Positions 23,156 through 35,602 of a stretch of 64,000 nt of DNA are shown piece by piece. Position 1 is the stretch's first letter, and each line of letters starts with the position of its first letter. A program made the translations under genes and the position numbers. The stretch covers positions 2,006,501-2,070,500 of the forward strand of contig BRKX01000006.1 in assembly GCA_026008535.1 (NCBI GenBank). The letters are read 5' to 3'. The DNA comes from Perilla frutescens. Taxonomy: Eukaryota; Streptophyta; Magnoliopsida; Lamiales; Lamiaceae. The notes under the pieces were generated by a model that was given only the letters and a program-made list of their open reading frames with translations, did not search any database and was not told the origin of the DNA.

Positions 23156-26100
23156 TCAATCCCCACTTATCTCGAGCTCGTGCAACGACTGGCAAACCCC
23201 GTTTTGATTCCCGAGTTTTTGAAACTCGCATTCTATAGTTTGCGCGACTTTTACATCTTCTGGATCAGGTTCGGGGTAATCTACCTCGACTGAGCCATCT
23301 TTTACTGGAGCAACCGAGTCTAATGCAGCTCGCTCCTTAATGTACTCGTACAACTGCTGATGGAAGGGATGGTCCAACGAATAGCAATTAGCAACCCTTC
23401 CGTTTCTAGAATTCCGAGATGAGCCCGAGCCTGAGCCCCAGCCCGAGCCTGAACCTGACCCTGACCCTTCATTTCTGCAAAAGTGTGGAAGGGATTCATA
23501 ATCCATAATCTGCAAAAAATGAATCAGAATGTCAAAGTTGAACAACAGAGAAAAATATTTTTTCCAAGGCAAAACTATAACAACCTTCAATAATTCATCT
23601 CTTCCAGAGCCAGAAAGAACTTGAATTTTCTTTCTTGTTCTCTCTCGCAAAAGGGGTCTAACAACCTGCAAATGGGGAAATGGATTGTGTCATCATTCGA
23701 ATGTTGGCATGCGAACGGATTAAATGCATCGTGATTACATCCCAAACCTTCCAACACGAGGAAAATATATAGGGGGTATTGACTATGTAGTATGTGTCCG
23801 TCTTCTCGGGATAGTTCAAGTCATCAATCGTAGATATTGCAGACAACAACTGCAACCGAGATAAGTAGATTGGTTCCGAGGCTATTGAACACAGTTCATA
23901 CAATCGTGATAACAAAACCTCACAACAAAAGTATGAGAGTTCCGTTATAAGATACAAGGGTTATGCCCGAGTCTCTTCCTCATAAATGCTCGTATATGAA
24001 GATTTACCTTCATTTGATTCAAAGCAGAAAGCCTTAGACCAGTCATATCCAGAATCTTTATGCATGTTCCGATATACCGTCCATATTTCTTGGTTGCAGA
24101 AGGCTATTTGCAAGACAGAGAGTAAGTAAGAGATATAAATGCATCTCAAAACTGAAAATAGCCGATGCTGGTGCTCACCAATACCACACGATCTCTATAT
24201 TCGTTCATTTGGATGTGTGATTGAACATAGTAGTTAATCTAGAACAGAAGTCAATCATCAGAAATTAGTAAATTAAAAGGAACAAAAAAAGAGTAAATAT
24301 ATATTCTACCATAAAAACAAAATAAATACATGATCTACATATATGTTGTTCACTTTCCCTGCAACTCCACAAACTTCAAGTTTCAAAAGTATTCACAGCT
24401 CACAAAGTAAAGGAGTAATCCTAGATATCTTACAGATGCTTTGTCGTACGTGCTGAGCCCGACACCAACAGCAATGACAGGAAGACCCTAAAAAATCGCC
24501 GAGGTAAAATATGAGATGGAATGCATGCACTATAGCAATTGGCCTTCTCTATTAGAAGCATAAGTTGCAGATTATCGTCAGGATTGAGACATTAGTAGAT
24601 ACAATTCATGGGACAAGGTAAAACTGTCTGGGGAAATAACCTCAACCGAGTAGTTCAAATGCCACATCCATTATGTAAAAGGAATAAGAATTATTGTTTT
24701 GATATATAAGACACTAAATGGTACCTCTTTAGTGAATCCACACATGCCTACCAGCTGAGAATCCCGTATTGCTCTATATAAATCACTAGGGTTAATTGGC
24801 TTCTGCAAAGGTACACGGTTAACATCAAAAGTAGAAAAAGGAAACAGACATATTGTTATCAACATGCTAAAAAAAGGTGCACCTCATTTCCAGAGCATGC
24901 ACGTAGGTTGAAGTTAAAATCTTCTATAGGTTTTTGAGTATTGGACGGTTTATAGAATTCAGATTCTGTTACAGCTTCCGAATCTAATGAGTCTAAGCTA
25001 TCACAAATTCTTCACACTTCCATGTTTTAAATCCACACAAGTCAACAAGATGTAGAGGTAGCCCTTTCCTTGAGTTCACAAACACACACTTGGTGATGAA
25101 ACTGTTGTGAAAACAAGAAATCATGACACGAATAAAAGCTTTTGAGTCCAGCAATGTTTGTTTCGTAGATTACAGTGAAACTTAGAAAGGTTCTACCGAA
25201 CATTTTCAATCTTTCTTTTTTCCTTGTGTGCGCGGTACATCTCAAGTCCGCATGTATATTGGTATTTGGTACCCTTTGAATACAGATGGAATCTCATAAT
25301 CAATATCGAGTGCTGCCCAAATACTGGATGTATAATGAAATGAATACGCAAATGAACTAGATAGATCGAACACCCGTACACTACGCTTTAGAAAAAATGA
25401 TCCCATAACTCACCGTTAGTATGTCATCGATTTCATTTTGTATCCGCCAGTTTAAACATTCAATAAGCTGAAAAATATGCAGTAGTTTTAGGGGAATACT
25501 TAACAACAATAATTTACTCACTTTAAAGGATAAAAGTATTGCAGCAAACCATCTTATGTGCATCCGAGATATTCCCTTCCCTAGCTTTTAGAAACCTCAC
25601 CAAATTCTCCCTTACATAACCATTATGTACATTCTGCAAAAAAATCATCAAAAAAAGAGCAACGTTTTAAATATTAATGTAATCAAGCAATGAGTGCAGA
25701 GGGAAGAACAAATACACCCCCAACAAGTTTAATGCATCAATTATTAGCTTAAGGTTTCTATTTTTCTAGAACATCGATATAAGTTGTGCTCTAAAACGAA
25801 TCATAAGTTCGTAAGTGAAAAATCAGTAGCAAATGTAAAAGTAAAAAGTAGAGTACACAATCCATGGATCTTAGGCACAAAGCTCGACTGATCAAACGAA
25901 ACTCGAGCTGAATACAATTAATGGTGCAGAAAACTAAAGAAAAAGCACAGATTAATTAAAGTAACCTTAGATTTGTTTACATAGCTCAAGAAAACTAATT
26001 GCTGCAAAGAAAAGCAAACGATAAAACTCCCATTGAAAATTTATGATACAAAATTGTATGGCCACTTGATTACTCAACTCTCCTAATCTTTCACAGCTGA

Positions 26101-26613
26101 CAACAAGCAATTCAGACAAGTATCTTAATATTTCAGACACAACCAAAGTCTATGTTAGAAGCTGCAATATGACTTTGACACTGACCACTCCAATCTCCAC
26201 ATCCACAATTCCAAGAAACATGCGTAAACCAACAATTATTTGGATAAATAAAAATCATCATTGACATATATGTGTGTGTGTGTGTGTGTGTGTATTACAA
26301 TACTACAACATCTAGACAGAAAAAGGAAGAAGGGGTCAACGATCATGAAAAAACTCAGAGAGTCAATCACTTCTTATATACTCAAAATGTCAAATGGATC
26401 AGACAAAATGACGAACCATGAATGTTTTCTTCAGCGGTTCATCAACTGCAATGAAAAGATTTAAGGCATCAGCAGCCGCAAAAATCAAGAAAACGTCACC
26501 CCAAAACAAAAATAAAAATGACAAATCTTCAGCAGCAGAGGAATAGAAAAAGGCTGACTTTTTTCCATCTGGGCTTGAAACTCTTTGATCATTTCTTCTG
26601 ATATGAACGTCAT
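23156..26613 (-). CDS. SEC14-like phosphatidylinositol transfer protein (CRAL-TRIO)
   Basis: Single-domain SEC14-type lipid transfer protein, expected to bind phosphoinositides and phosphatidylcholine at cytosolic membranes. I assembled eleven exons: 26559-26613, 26417-26445, 25550-25633, 25414-25467, 24725-24802, 24434-24487, 24179-24238, 24008-24103, 23748-23849, 23585-23665 and 23156-23509. They total 1047 nt, 348 residues, with all but the first junction in phase 0. CRAL-TRIO-N covers about 10-75 (ENLVRFLKAREGNISDAHKM, then ECLNWRIQNEIDDIL). The lipid domain runs to ~240 with GLPVIAVGVGLSTYDKAS, LDMTGLRLSALNQMK, TIDDLNYPEKTDTYYIVNTP and MDYESLPHFCR. An unusual Gly-Ser run (SGSGSGSGWGSGSGSS) follows at ~245 before the conserved NCYSLDHPFHQQLYEYIK. 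The exon 1 donor (AAAA then GTCAGC) is weak and the least certain junction. Confidence 0.9.
26269..26293. repeat. (TG)n microsatellite
   Basis: About 12 TG units in the first large intron of the SEC14-like gene. Confidence 0.95.
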
Positions 26614-29600
26614 TTTGATTTCTCACTCTCCCTTTCTCTCTCTACACACACACACACTCGAAACAAATTTGCCTCGGGAAATTACGCCCCCCTTAACCTT
26701 GGAATTGGGGGGGTGGGAGGGGGGCCTCGGTGTTGCACTTTCTTGATCCTAAACAACAATCTCCTCAAAAAAATGAGGACTTTAGCTTTCTTGGATCTTA
26801 TAAATGGCCAACATCAAATTTAAAGAAAAAGACGAGAAAAAATGAAAATCTTTGAGGCATTTGAATCATGGGAAAAGATGCCTTCCCCTGATTATTTCAA
26901 AGTTCTTTTTTTTCTTTTTTTTTTCTTTTTTTTTAGAGGGGGAAAACCCAAACCCATATATAGAAGAAATTAAGCAATTCATTTCACTCACGGTGAAAAT
27001 AATATTTCAATTAGGAATTTTTAAAAAAAAAATAGGAATTATCCATTATATTATGAATTTTTTTCTGCAAAATCCAATCCAATATATATTTAAATTATTT
27101 GTATCTTTTTTTTTTTCAATAATGCCCGGTTTGCTAAGAACTTGTAATTGATTAATATTGCTTGAATTTGCACGCTTTGTAAATTGGGATGAGTAAAAAA
27201 AAATCTAAATAGTAGTCATTTTCGATAAGGAATGATAGCCACCTTCAAAAATAATACTATGTATTTAGAAATACAGTACATTTATAAGCATTCAAGCAAC
27301 AAATAATGATATGTTGGGTTGGATCAATTATGCCTGGGGCCGTAAACGAACACAACCGCTCGCGGGCTATTCGGAGCTCAATTTGGAAAAAGTTCGTTTA
27401 TTTTCTAAATGAGTCGAGCTTGATAAAATTATCGAGCCAAACTCGAATAAAGCAGTATTCAGTTCGGACAGCTCACGAATATGTAAATTAAACGAGCTTT
27501 TTTTCGAGCATTCGAGCTCAAGATCGATTAGTGAATTTTCGAACATTTCACAAGCCGCTCGGCTCGAGCCGAATTCAAACATGATAAATATTTATTGAGT
27601 CGAGTTTGAACAAGAGAAAAAAGATTCGAATCAAGTTCGAGCCGAGCTCGAGCTCAACTATACCTTAGCATCTAGGTATTTGACTCGATTCGATTCGTTT
27701 ATAGCCTAACTATGTCTTATTATACTTCAATTTTGGGGGTTTTTTCACTGCATAGTAAAATCTTGAGTTTTGAACTTGGTAAAAATTAATTAATGGGATT
27801 TTATGTAAATTGACTAATGAATTTAATAATAAATGACATGGCTCTTTTTCTATTACTTCAATCCTTTTCACCAGTTTGATTGAGTTTATATATAAGATTT
27901 TTTTTTTTTGAGTAAATATATATATAAGCAATTAATAAGTTAGATGATTGTCGCTACTTTTCTGCAATATTGAATTTCGAAAATATAATTCGAAAATATA
28001 TTGAATGAGACTATTGCTTGGGGTGTAACAACTAACCTCTAACTAATAAATAAAATTTAAAATCGTGGACCCAATTCAATAAATTACTATTTTAGAATTT
28101 AGAGGATCACATTAAAATTTAGACGACTCACGAATGATAGCTGACTCTCCATAATCCTTCACCAACACATCGACAAAAAAACATTAATGAAATTAACTAC
28201 GTATTTTTTATTTTTTTCAGTCTAGTAGAATAGATAGAGTTTAATTAATTAATTACAAGACTAAGAGAGTAACAAGATATTAAGGCTGAAAAATCAAACT
28301 AAATAATTCGATATTGGGGTTGTGTTCATTCATTAAAAGTTTGTTTTGACTCAGTTTGATAAGTATATTAAATAAACTTGAACATAATTTTGTATTTAAT
28401 AAAATTTAAAACTCGATTTAATTCTAACTCGAGCTTCATAAGTGATACGAGTTATTCGGGAGGAGAGATGCGAGTTGCAGCGCGAGCCCGAGCACGAGTG
28501 CGTCGGTCGCGCTGCCAGGCGCGATGTGCAGTGCGAGTGACCCGTACCGATACTGTGGGGTGTTTTTCTTTGGTCCGAGCGTGAGGTGGGGCGCAACCTG
28601 AGGCGCGAGTGGGCCCTTGTCGCGCCTAATTGTACTGTTGTGGATTTATCCGATTTTTATTTAGTTATTTTCTTTTTAGGCTAAGTTTAACATTAGGGTT
28701 TTGATTTATTTTGTTCACCTATGTAAGGGCTTGTTCTAAACATTATTAGACAACTTTTTGATGATTTTGAATATTGAATTTCTCTGTGGAGAATTTTATT
28801 GGAATTCTACGTGAATTCGTTTCTGACTTATCAAACAGATAATCATCCTTGTTTGTGGCGTCCTCACTTTTAATCCGTAATTCAAGTTTCCAATCACAAT
28901 TTGGTCGAGATTGCCCGCGATCGTCGGTTCGTTTGCCTTGCGAGATTTGGGTTAGAGATTATCATCCTATCCTGTTGGAATCAGATACAGTCCTGGGTCG
29001 ATTTCTCATCAATAAGTAAACATATAGCAAACATGGATATATAAAAATATCAATCTATTCGAACTAGACTCATATTTAACTTGATTAAAGCCCGTTTATG
29101 TGATTCAATAGGTAGTCAAACAAGCTCAAACGTAAATAAATTTGAAATAAATGTTTCGACTTGATTTGTTTACAATCCTCCCCGATGTCACACTCTCAAG
29201 CTAAGTCTAAGTCTCACCTTTAAAATTGTATAAAGGAAAAACATTGATTGATAATATTGGTGAGTGCCGCATCTATAATTACGATTTGGAAATTGTATGA
29301 AATACGTGTTAGAATATTTGACCATGCAACATAAGATATTGTCAAACAACATAATTAAAGTTATGCGTGACATAATTTGTTGAGATTTCTTTCTTCAAAA
29401 CCACGGCAATAAGCATCATCTATTGTAGTTTCGAGTGTAAATAAAATTCCAAAGAAATATAGTGATCGGGAAAATACATAGATTTAGATTGTTGTTAGAA
29501 GAGTTAAAGTTTAATGAAAAGTGTGAAATTTACATACAATTCCGTATTTTTGCGAAAATCAACGATATTGTTCTTGTGTTTTTTCGGATATTCTCAGAAT

Positions 29601-31514
29601 TAATGGATTATAAACGTTTTTATATATCTGCATCAAGTATTCTGACAATATTATCTCATCTTTTTCGGGTCCTTTTCAGTTATCTATAATTTCTTGAAAT
29701 TCATGGGATTGGAATTTTGAGGAAGGATCAAACGTAAATAACCAAATTAACTCAATTGGATTAGTTGGATATATAACGAATTTTGTATTACAAATGTTAA
29801 AAAAAAAATCCTATTTATGTTCAAATCATCGTACGGCTTATAACTGTGAGCACTGTTAATTAATTTTAATAATCAAACACTATTTTTTTTTTCTTTTAAG
29901 GTCAATTTTACAATATAGTACTTAGAGCTATAAAACCGATTCACATTTCATATTGCGTTTTCTCATGTTGCACAATTAAATTTATCGTTTTAATAAAAAT
30001 TAGTATTTCTCCTGTGCATAAGATAATTATTTTTTTCGATTTGTAACATTATGATGATTTTAAATTCTATATATTGTGTTCAATTTTAAAAAATTAATAA
30101 AATAATATGCAGATGCATTAATTAATTAGATAAGAGATAATTTTTGTGTAGTTACAACAAACAAAGAGAAAATTAAATTTTAGGAATTAAATGAAAATCC
30201 ATATTAGAAATATCAATTTGGAATATTGAGTAAGAGTATTGAAGTGGACAATATGTAGAATTCTAATTTTTATCTTTCTTCTCTAAATTTAAAGAATATG
30301 TACACAACAAAGATTTGATATCAACAACAACAATTCAATTCTTGTTCATGAAAATGTAATTAAATTTATTTAATTATTATTCAATTTGTTTTGCATCTTC
30401 ATAATATTCCTATTAAATATTTATTAGTGGAGGTGAATACTAAGTGAAATTATTTAAGAAGAGAATGTGTAGAGTTCTAATTTTTATTTTTCTTTTCTTT
30501 TCCTTAAAATTTAGAATATGTACAATTTTAAAAAATTTAAAATATTACCATTTTCCATAAACTTTTTGTATTGTAATCATTGCAATAATTATATTTTTTT
30601 AAAACATTTGAGACGCCACAAAAAAAGAGATCAGTTAAATAATAATTTTTGAAAAAAAAGCAAAACAAAGAAAGGAACGAAAAAGAAAAACCATAAAGAA
30701 AAAAAAAGATATAAAAAAAGGCCAAATCAGAGATGGGCACAAGTTTCAAACACAGGCTAGTGAAGTTAAGAACCAACCATTTACCACTATACCAAATCAC
30801 ATATTATCCAATTATTTGACAGAAATAATTTTTAAATAAACTATTCACAGACTTTTTTTGGACAATTTTACCCTCACGATTTTGCGTTAATATATGTATA
30901 GATTATTACAAAAATAAATAGTAATTATAACGTAATGGACATTGTTAAACACTTATTAACAGAAAATCAACCATGATAATTAATTATTAACCAAAACTGA
31001 AAATTAAAGTTAAATAATAAAAATAATTATAAGCCTTAATTTGGTGGAATCGGCCCTAATTAATAATTATAAAATTAATCTAAAATATAATAAATTGAAA
31101 TTAGAGAAAAACATATTAAAAATAATATAAATATAATAGTGAAACACTACTTGTATAATATATAAATTCACGTGCGTTATAAATTAAAACCACTCATCTT
31201 TATAGTTACTTTTTTTTAAATAGGAATTCAAAATTGATCATTAATTTTATACATATTTTTGAGTTTATAGTTTGATCCCTCAATTATTGACATGACATTA
31301 ATTCCAAAAATAGTTTGTAATTGGATTCTACGGTTTCCCACTCAAAAAATTCTCGTTGCCTTTTAAAAATTCCAATCACATTTTAAACAAAACAAACAAA
31401 AAGTTGGAACAAAATTTCATTAATATTTTAGAGTGGATGCTACTCGTCAAGCACATGATGCCTAAAACATATTGAAAAAAAGAAAGAGAGGAAATTCTAA
31501 TGCTTTATAACACG

Positions 31515-31760
31515 TGTTTTCGATAACATGAACTTAACATATGTTTGATTTTTCACGTGATTTTCAATTTCCGACGAATTTAATCTGACATGGCCGCCGG
31601 AGTAATCCACGTGTATATCTCTGTGGGCAACATGTATATATATAAATTTCACCCAAGTAATATCTCCGGCAGCCAAGTCAGATTAAATTCGTCAGAAATC
31701 TAAAATCACGTGAAAAATCAACAAATGTTAAGTTCATATTATTAAAACTACGTTTTTTAA
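31515..31760. mobile_element. foldback MITE
   Basis: Left arm AACATGAACTTAACATATGT, then TTTTTCACGTGATTTT and GACGAATTTAATCTGACATG. The right arm is its near-perfect reverse complement (AAGTCAGATTAAATTCGTC, AAAATCACGTGAAAAATC, ATGTTAAGTTCATATT). The arms are close to 100 bp around a short centre with TATATATA. No target duplication was settled. Confidence 0.75.
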
Positions 31761-33679
31761 TATGTGTGAAAAATCAAAATGACCCTAAGATTTGTGTATT
31801 TTAAGACAATTTATCTCTTTTTAATTTGTGCCAAATTTTAGGCCAATATACGAGTTAGGAGAATATTCTTCAAGTCCTCGAGTCATCCACGTGCAAATGT
31901 CTCATAAATTTACAATAATAGATTTTTTAGATTGAAAAGGAATTATTTATTAATTATGTATCCAAATAATATCTTCCATAATGTCAAATTCGGCATTGAA
32001 ATTTCGTAGTTTAGATGCAAATAATATACATCGTTAGTTTTTCAAACATTTAAAAGTTTATAAAATTTTAAATTTATATATTGAGTGAGGAAATAAGAAT
32101 AAATTATCTTGTGGAAATTATATTCGATATGCCTCGAATTTAAAAGGTCTTGTGAATTAATATGGCCCGTTAAGCATGCCATATGAGTGTGTGTGTGTGT
32201 ATTTTTTTTCTATTTTACTTTAAGGGTGAAGAAAAGGTAATTAACAATCGCTACATATATCATCACCATCATTATCGAGATTATATAGTCTTAATTTTAC
32301 CTCAATGTATGAATGGATTCTCTTCAATCTATAGTATGTAAGGAATCGAGTAATCTTTGACGATAACAGTTTGGAGTTAATTTCTTGGTGGTTATTGTTA
32401 ACCGTCGATGCATCAATGAATTCTCCTCGATTCACAGTATGTAAAGGTTCAAATAATCTTGATTATTGTTAACCACATACTTGATATAAGGTGGAGCGGA
32501 TTATGAGTTTATGACCCGACCCAAATTATTTGGTGTTTGACCCGATTGAGGGAGAAGTTTTCATAGAGGTATGTGGTGCAGACGGATCGGGGGATGAGGC
32601 CCTAGTTTTTTGTAGGGGTCGGATATAGTTGTTAGGGTTTGGAACCTTAGTACCTTATACGTTGTTAGATCAAAGAAAAAAAATATTTGCTCATGAACAT
32701 AAGTTATTTTTGGCCGAACCACGTATATTATATATTCTTATTTGCGTAATATTTTCCTCTTACTTTGTAATATTTGCATAATGTACGTGCAAGCTTTTAA
32801 CATCGATCTACGCTACATATGAGTCCCTATTTTTAAACCATATATGCTCTTTGGAAGGACTTAACACATCTACACCTTATTGGGTCGTAGCCCATCAATT
32901 ATTTATTTATTTATTTATTCATTTATTTATTTTGGGAAAGTAGCCCATCAATTATTGATGACACTATAAATTAAAATTATTCATAGAATTATATATCACT
33001 AACTTAGAATCCGAATATAATCTCCTTTAGTTTTTGTCAGCTCAAACCAGTTACTATTTAAAAAGAATAATATCATAATGAAAATACGTGAAATGGTTAA
33101 AAGTTAAAACATACCTTTACACTTTATCAGATTATTGTATGAATTCTTTGTACAAAAAGTCCACTTGGAATATGAAAAAAAAAATGAAAAAGGGAAAGAT
33201 TCTAACAACAAAATAAGATATGCCAAAAGCATTTTAGAATATAACCAATGGTCTGAATTAAGTAGGTTATTTAAACACCGCTAAAAAAATATCATTTTAA
33301 GACGAGTCAAAATTCTTAAGATGAATTAAGATTCATATTGAAAATCGTATATAATAATATATTTATTATTTTATTGATAATATTTAATTGTGTATGGATC
33401 AGAATCTTGACATATCTTACAGATTTTAACTCGTAAAACAGTGTCACACAAGACCTCCTCATTTATTTATTGCAAAAAAAGGTTGTTTATAGCTAATATA
33501 CTACCTAGAGAATATAAGCACCATTGATTTTTTATTTTTTTTTAAAGCGCACTTTGCAAGGAGCACCATCAACCACTATTGCCAAAATCGTGGTGTGAAT
33601 ATATTCATGGATTCCTTTCTTTTTTGAGGTTGACAATGATTGTGATTTATAATCAAGTTGAGAGGGTGGGAAATGAGAT

Positions 33680-33682
<3 letters not shown>

Positions 33683-33721
<39 letters not shown>
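33683..33721. repeat. (AT)n microsatellite
   Basis: About 19 uninterrupted AT units. Confidence 0.97.
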
Positions 33722-33724
<3 letters not shown>

Positions 33725-34100
33725 TGTAATTACACTTTTTTTATATACATTGTCGAGAAAAACAAACATAAATAAATAAGTCACGTGCTCGTTCAGTCCA
33801 GCAACAAATAGTCCTACAGACCCACACTATTTCAGGTTCGGATCGCTTTCTTTCTGTGTTACACGCCGTATTTTAATATTAAATTATGAATTTTATAATA
33901 TTTATCACACAAAAAATTGAACTAAAAATATTAAAAATTCTAATTATGCGGTTTTAGTTTAATAAAATAAATTAAAATAAAATACAAAAACATTCTCAAA
34001 AGTGTTGTCCAAGAGAGAGAGAGAGAGGAGCATGTGTAATTAAGAGATGAAAATTGTTTATATTTTATAAAAAAGACATGATTCGAGTAATAAGATATGC

Positions 34101-34921
34101 TCAGGGAGTGACTATTTGCACTGCTAATTTTATTCTATGTATCACAAAAGAAATAAAGGAAAAATAAAATAATTGTGAAGTTACGTCAATACATGTTTAT
34201 TACTTGTTTATACAATTAAAATTACGCAATGCACCACAGGTTCAAAATTAAAAGTAAAATAAAAAGGGAAATAAATTAAAAATCATTTATTAAAATATTA
34301 AAAATTATTATTCATCAACTTCTAATAGTTTATTAGATGCTAGTATGGGTGTATTGATAAAAAAATAATTGAGCTTAGAACGTGTTGTGAAGGTTTCTTT
34401 TGGTTCAGATCGCGATTCGTTCGAACTGTAAATTTTGAACATTTTGGAGTGGTTCGAACTCCAATTTTCGAACAACAGTTAGGGAAAAAACGGAGTTCAT
34501 GGCGTTTGAATTTAAGTTTTTGAAGATATTGAAGTGGTTCGAACTTCAATTTTCAAATATAGTTCGTCCGGAAAATATTTTTTGAACAAATAATAGTTGT
34601 TCAAAAAATCAACTTTGAACATCCTTACATCCTGAAATTTCCCAAGTGTCGATCGGAAAACGTTTTTTGAACAAATGGAGGGGGGTTGTTCAAACTTTAG
34701 TTTTCGAAGCAACTCTGTTTTTCTAAATATTAGAGTCGATTGAATTAATATTTTCAAATAAGGTGAACATGCTCGACATTGTGTTTCTGAACATATTTTA
34801 TTTTATTTTTTTAAGTAAAACTAATATTTTTGGAGTGAAGGGCATTAATGCAAATGTGTGTGGTGCAAAGAGTAAACTTTATAATACATTAAGCAACTGA
34901 AGTGCAAATAGCAATTTCCAT
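34101..34921. mobile_element. candidate inverted-repeat element with internal degenerate repeats
   Basis: The left end GGGAGTGACTATTTGCACTG is answered at the right by AAGTGCAAATAGCAATTTCC, sharing ATTTGCACT in inverted orientation with further weak matching (TTCTATGTAT against ATACATTAAG). The interior repeats variants of GTGGTTCGAACTCCAATTTT and TTTTTTGAACAAAT several times. No transposase and no clear target duplication. Confidence 0.5.
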
Positions 34922-35029
34922 TTTAAAATCGGATCATTTTGTTAAAAATAACGTTTTCTATAAATAAACATATAATTGAATGGAAAAAATATAGGATTTA
35001 ACATATATATTTGACAAAACAAACATCAA

Positions 35030-35034
35030 GCGGG

Positions 35035-35077
<43 letters not shown>

Positions 35078-35102
35078 ACGTGTTCGATCCACGTTCACCG
35101 CA
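35030..35102 (+). tRNA. trnF-GAA: tRNA-Phe (GAA)
   Basis: A 73-nt cloverleaf without an intron, starting GCGGGGATAGCTCAGTTGGG. The anticodon GAA is at 35063-35065 in the loop ACTGAAGAT, bounded by the stem TCAGA/TCTGA. The T-arm is ACGTG TTCGATC CACGT, and the 3' end is CACCGC plus discriminator A with no encoded CCA. It matches the plant nuclear tRNA-Phe. As I remember the standard plant sequence, the outer T-stem pair is G-C; here it is A-T, a paired change. Upstream are a TATA-like stretch and a CAA at -4, and a T run follows, as expected for RNA polymerase III. Confidence 0.96.
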
Positions 35103-35107
35103 TTTTT
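35103..35107 (+). terminator. pol III terminator of tRNA-Phe
   Basis: Five T residues immediately after the tRNA end, with a second longer T run at 35112-35120. Confidence 0.85.
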
Positions 35108-35124
35108 AAACTTTTTTTTTCCCC

Positions 35125-35394
35125 CATTTTTTGTTTATTTCTTGCCATTTTTTTGCCCCTTTATATGTTTTATTTAATATTTGTATTATTTTAATTGTTA
35201 CACTTTTTTTTTCAATCTATGTTTTATTTAATATTGTATTATACAAAAAAATACACAAACCATTTTTTGTTTATTTCTTGCCATTTTTTGCCCCTTTATA
35301 CGTTTTATTTAATATTTGTATTATTTTAATTGTCACACTTTTTTTTTCCAATCTATGTTTTATTTAATATTGTATTCTACAAAAAATACACAAA
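35125..35394. repeat. 136-bp tandem duplication behind the tRNA
   Basis: CATTTTTTGTTTATTTCTTG occurs at 35125 and at 35261. Both copies run through GCCCCTTTATA(T/C)GTTTTATTT, a T run and TACAAAAA(A)TACACAAA with only a few differences. The apparent repetitive open frame over it is a by-product. Confidence 0.92.
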
Positions 35395-35602
35395 AGAGGG
35401 AGAAACATAAGGTGTTGAAGAAATGCATATTTGCAAGAGCAATATTAAAACATTTGCATTACAACAAATCATCATTCATCAATTCAAATGTCCAAACACA
35501 ATCACAGATGCTACTAGTTCCCAAATTTCTGTCTTTTTCAGTGTCTGGAAAAATATCCCATATTTACTGAACAAAATAGCAGCTCAAACACATAAAACTC
35601 TG

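Larger units (their letters stand above)
26614..35029. other. 8.4-kb AT-rich gene desert with repeat remnants
   Basis: I found no gene with homology here. Contents: poly-T and poly-G/A tracts close to the SEC14-like start; a segment at about 27318-27690 with repeated GAGCTCGAG-type words and a GGGGCCGTAAACGAAC opening, typical of hAT-like plant repeats; an island around 28470-28620 that is unusually GC-rich, inside a possible inverted-repeat element (about 28315-29180) and next to LTR-like sequence; an AT-rich repeat family copy at about 30880-31150; a foldback element; a (TG)n at about 32188-32200; an (AT)n; and a TIR element at 34.1-34.9 kb. Confidence 0.5.

Noticed and set aside
27306..27582. 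Opposed open frames of 61 and 71 codons in the gene desert
   Set aside because: They overlie a repeat with GAGCTCGAG-type words and lack homology or a supported start.
35131..35570. Plus-strand frames just after the tRNA gene
   Set aside because: They arise from the T-rich 136-bp duplication; the hydrophobic residues reflect base composition.
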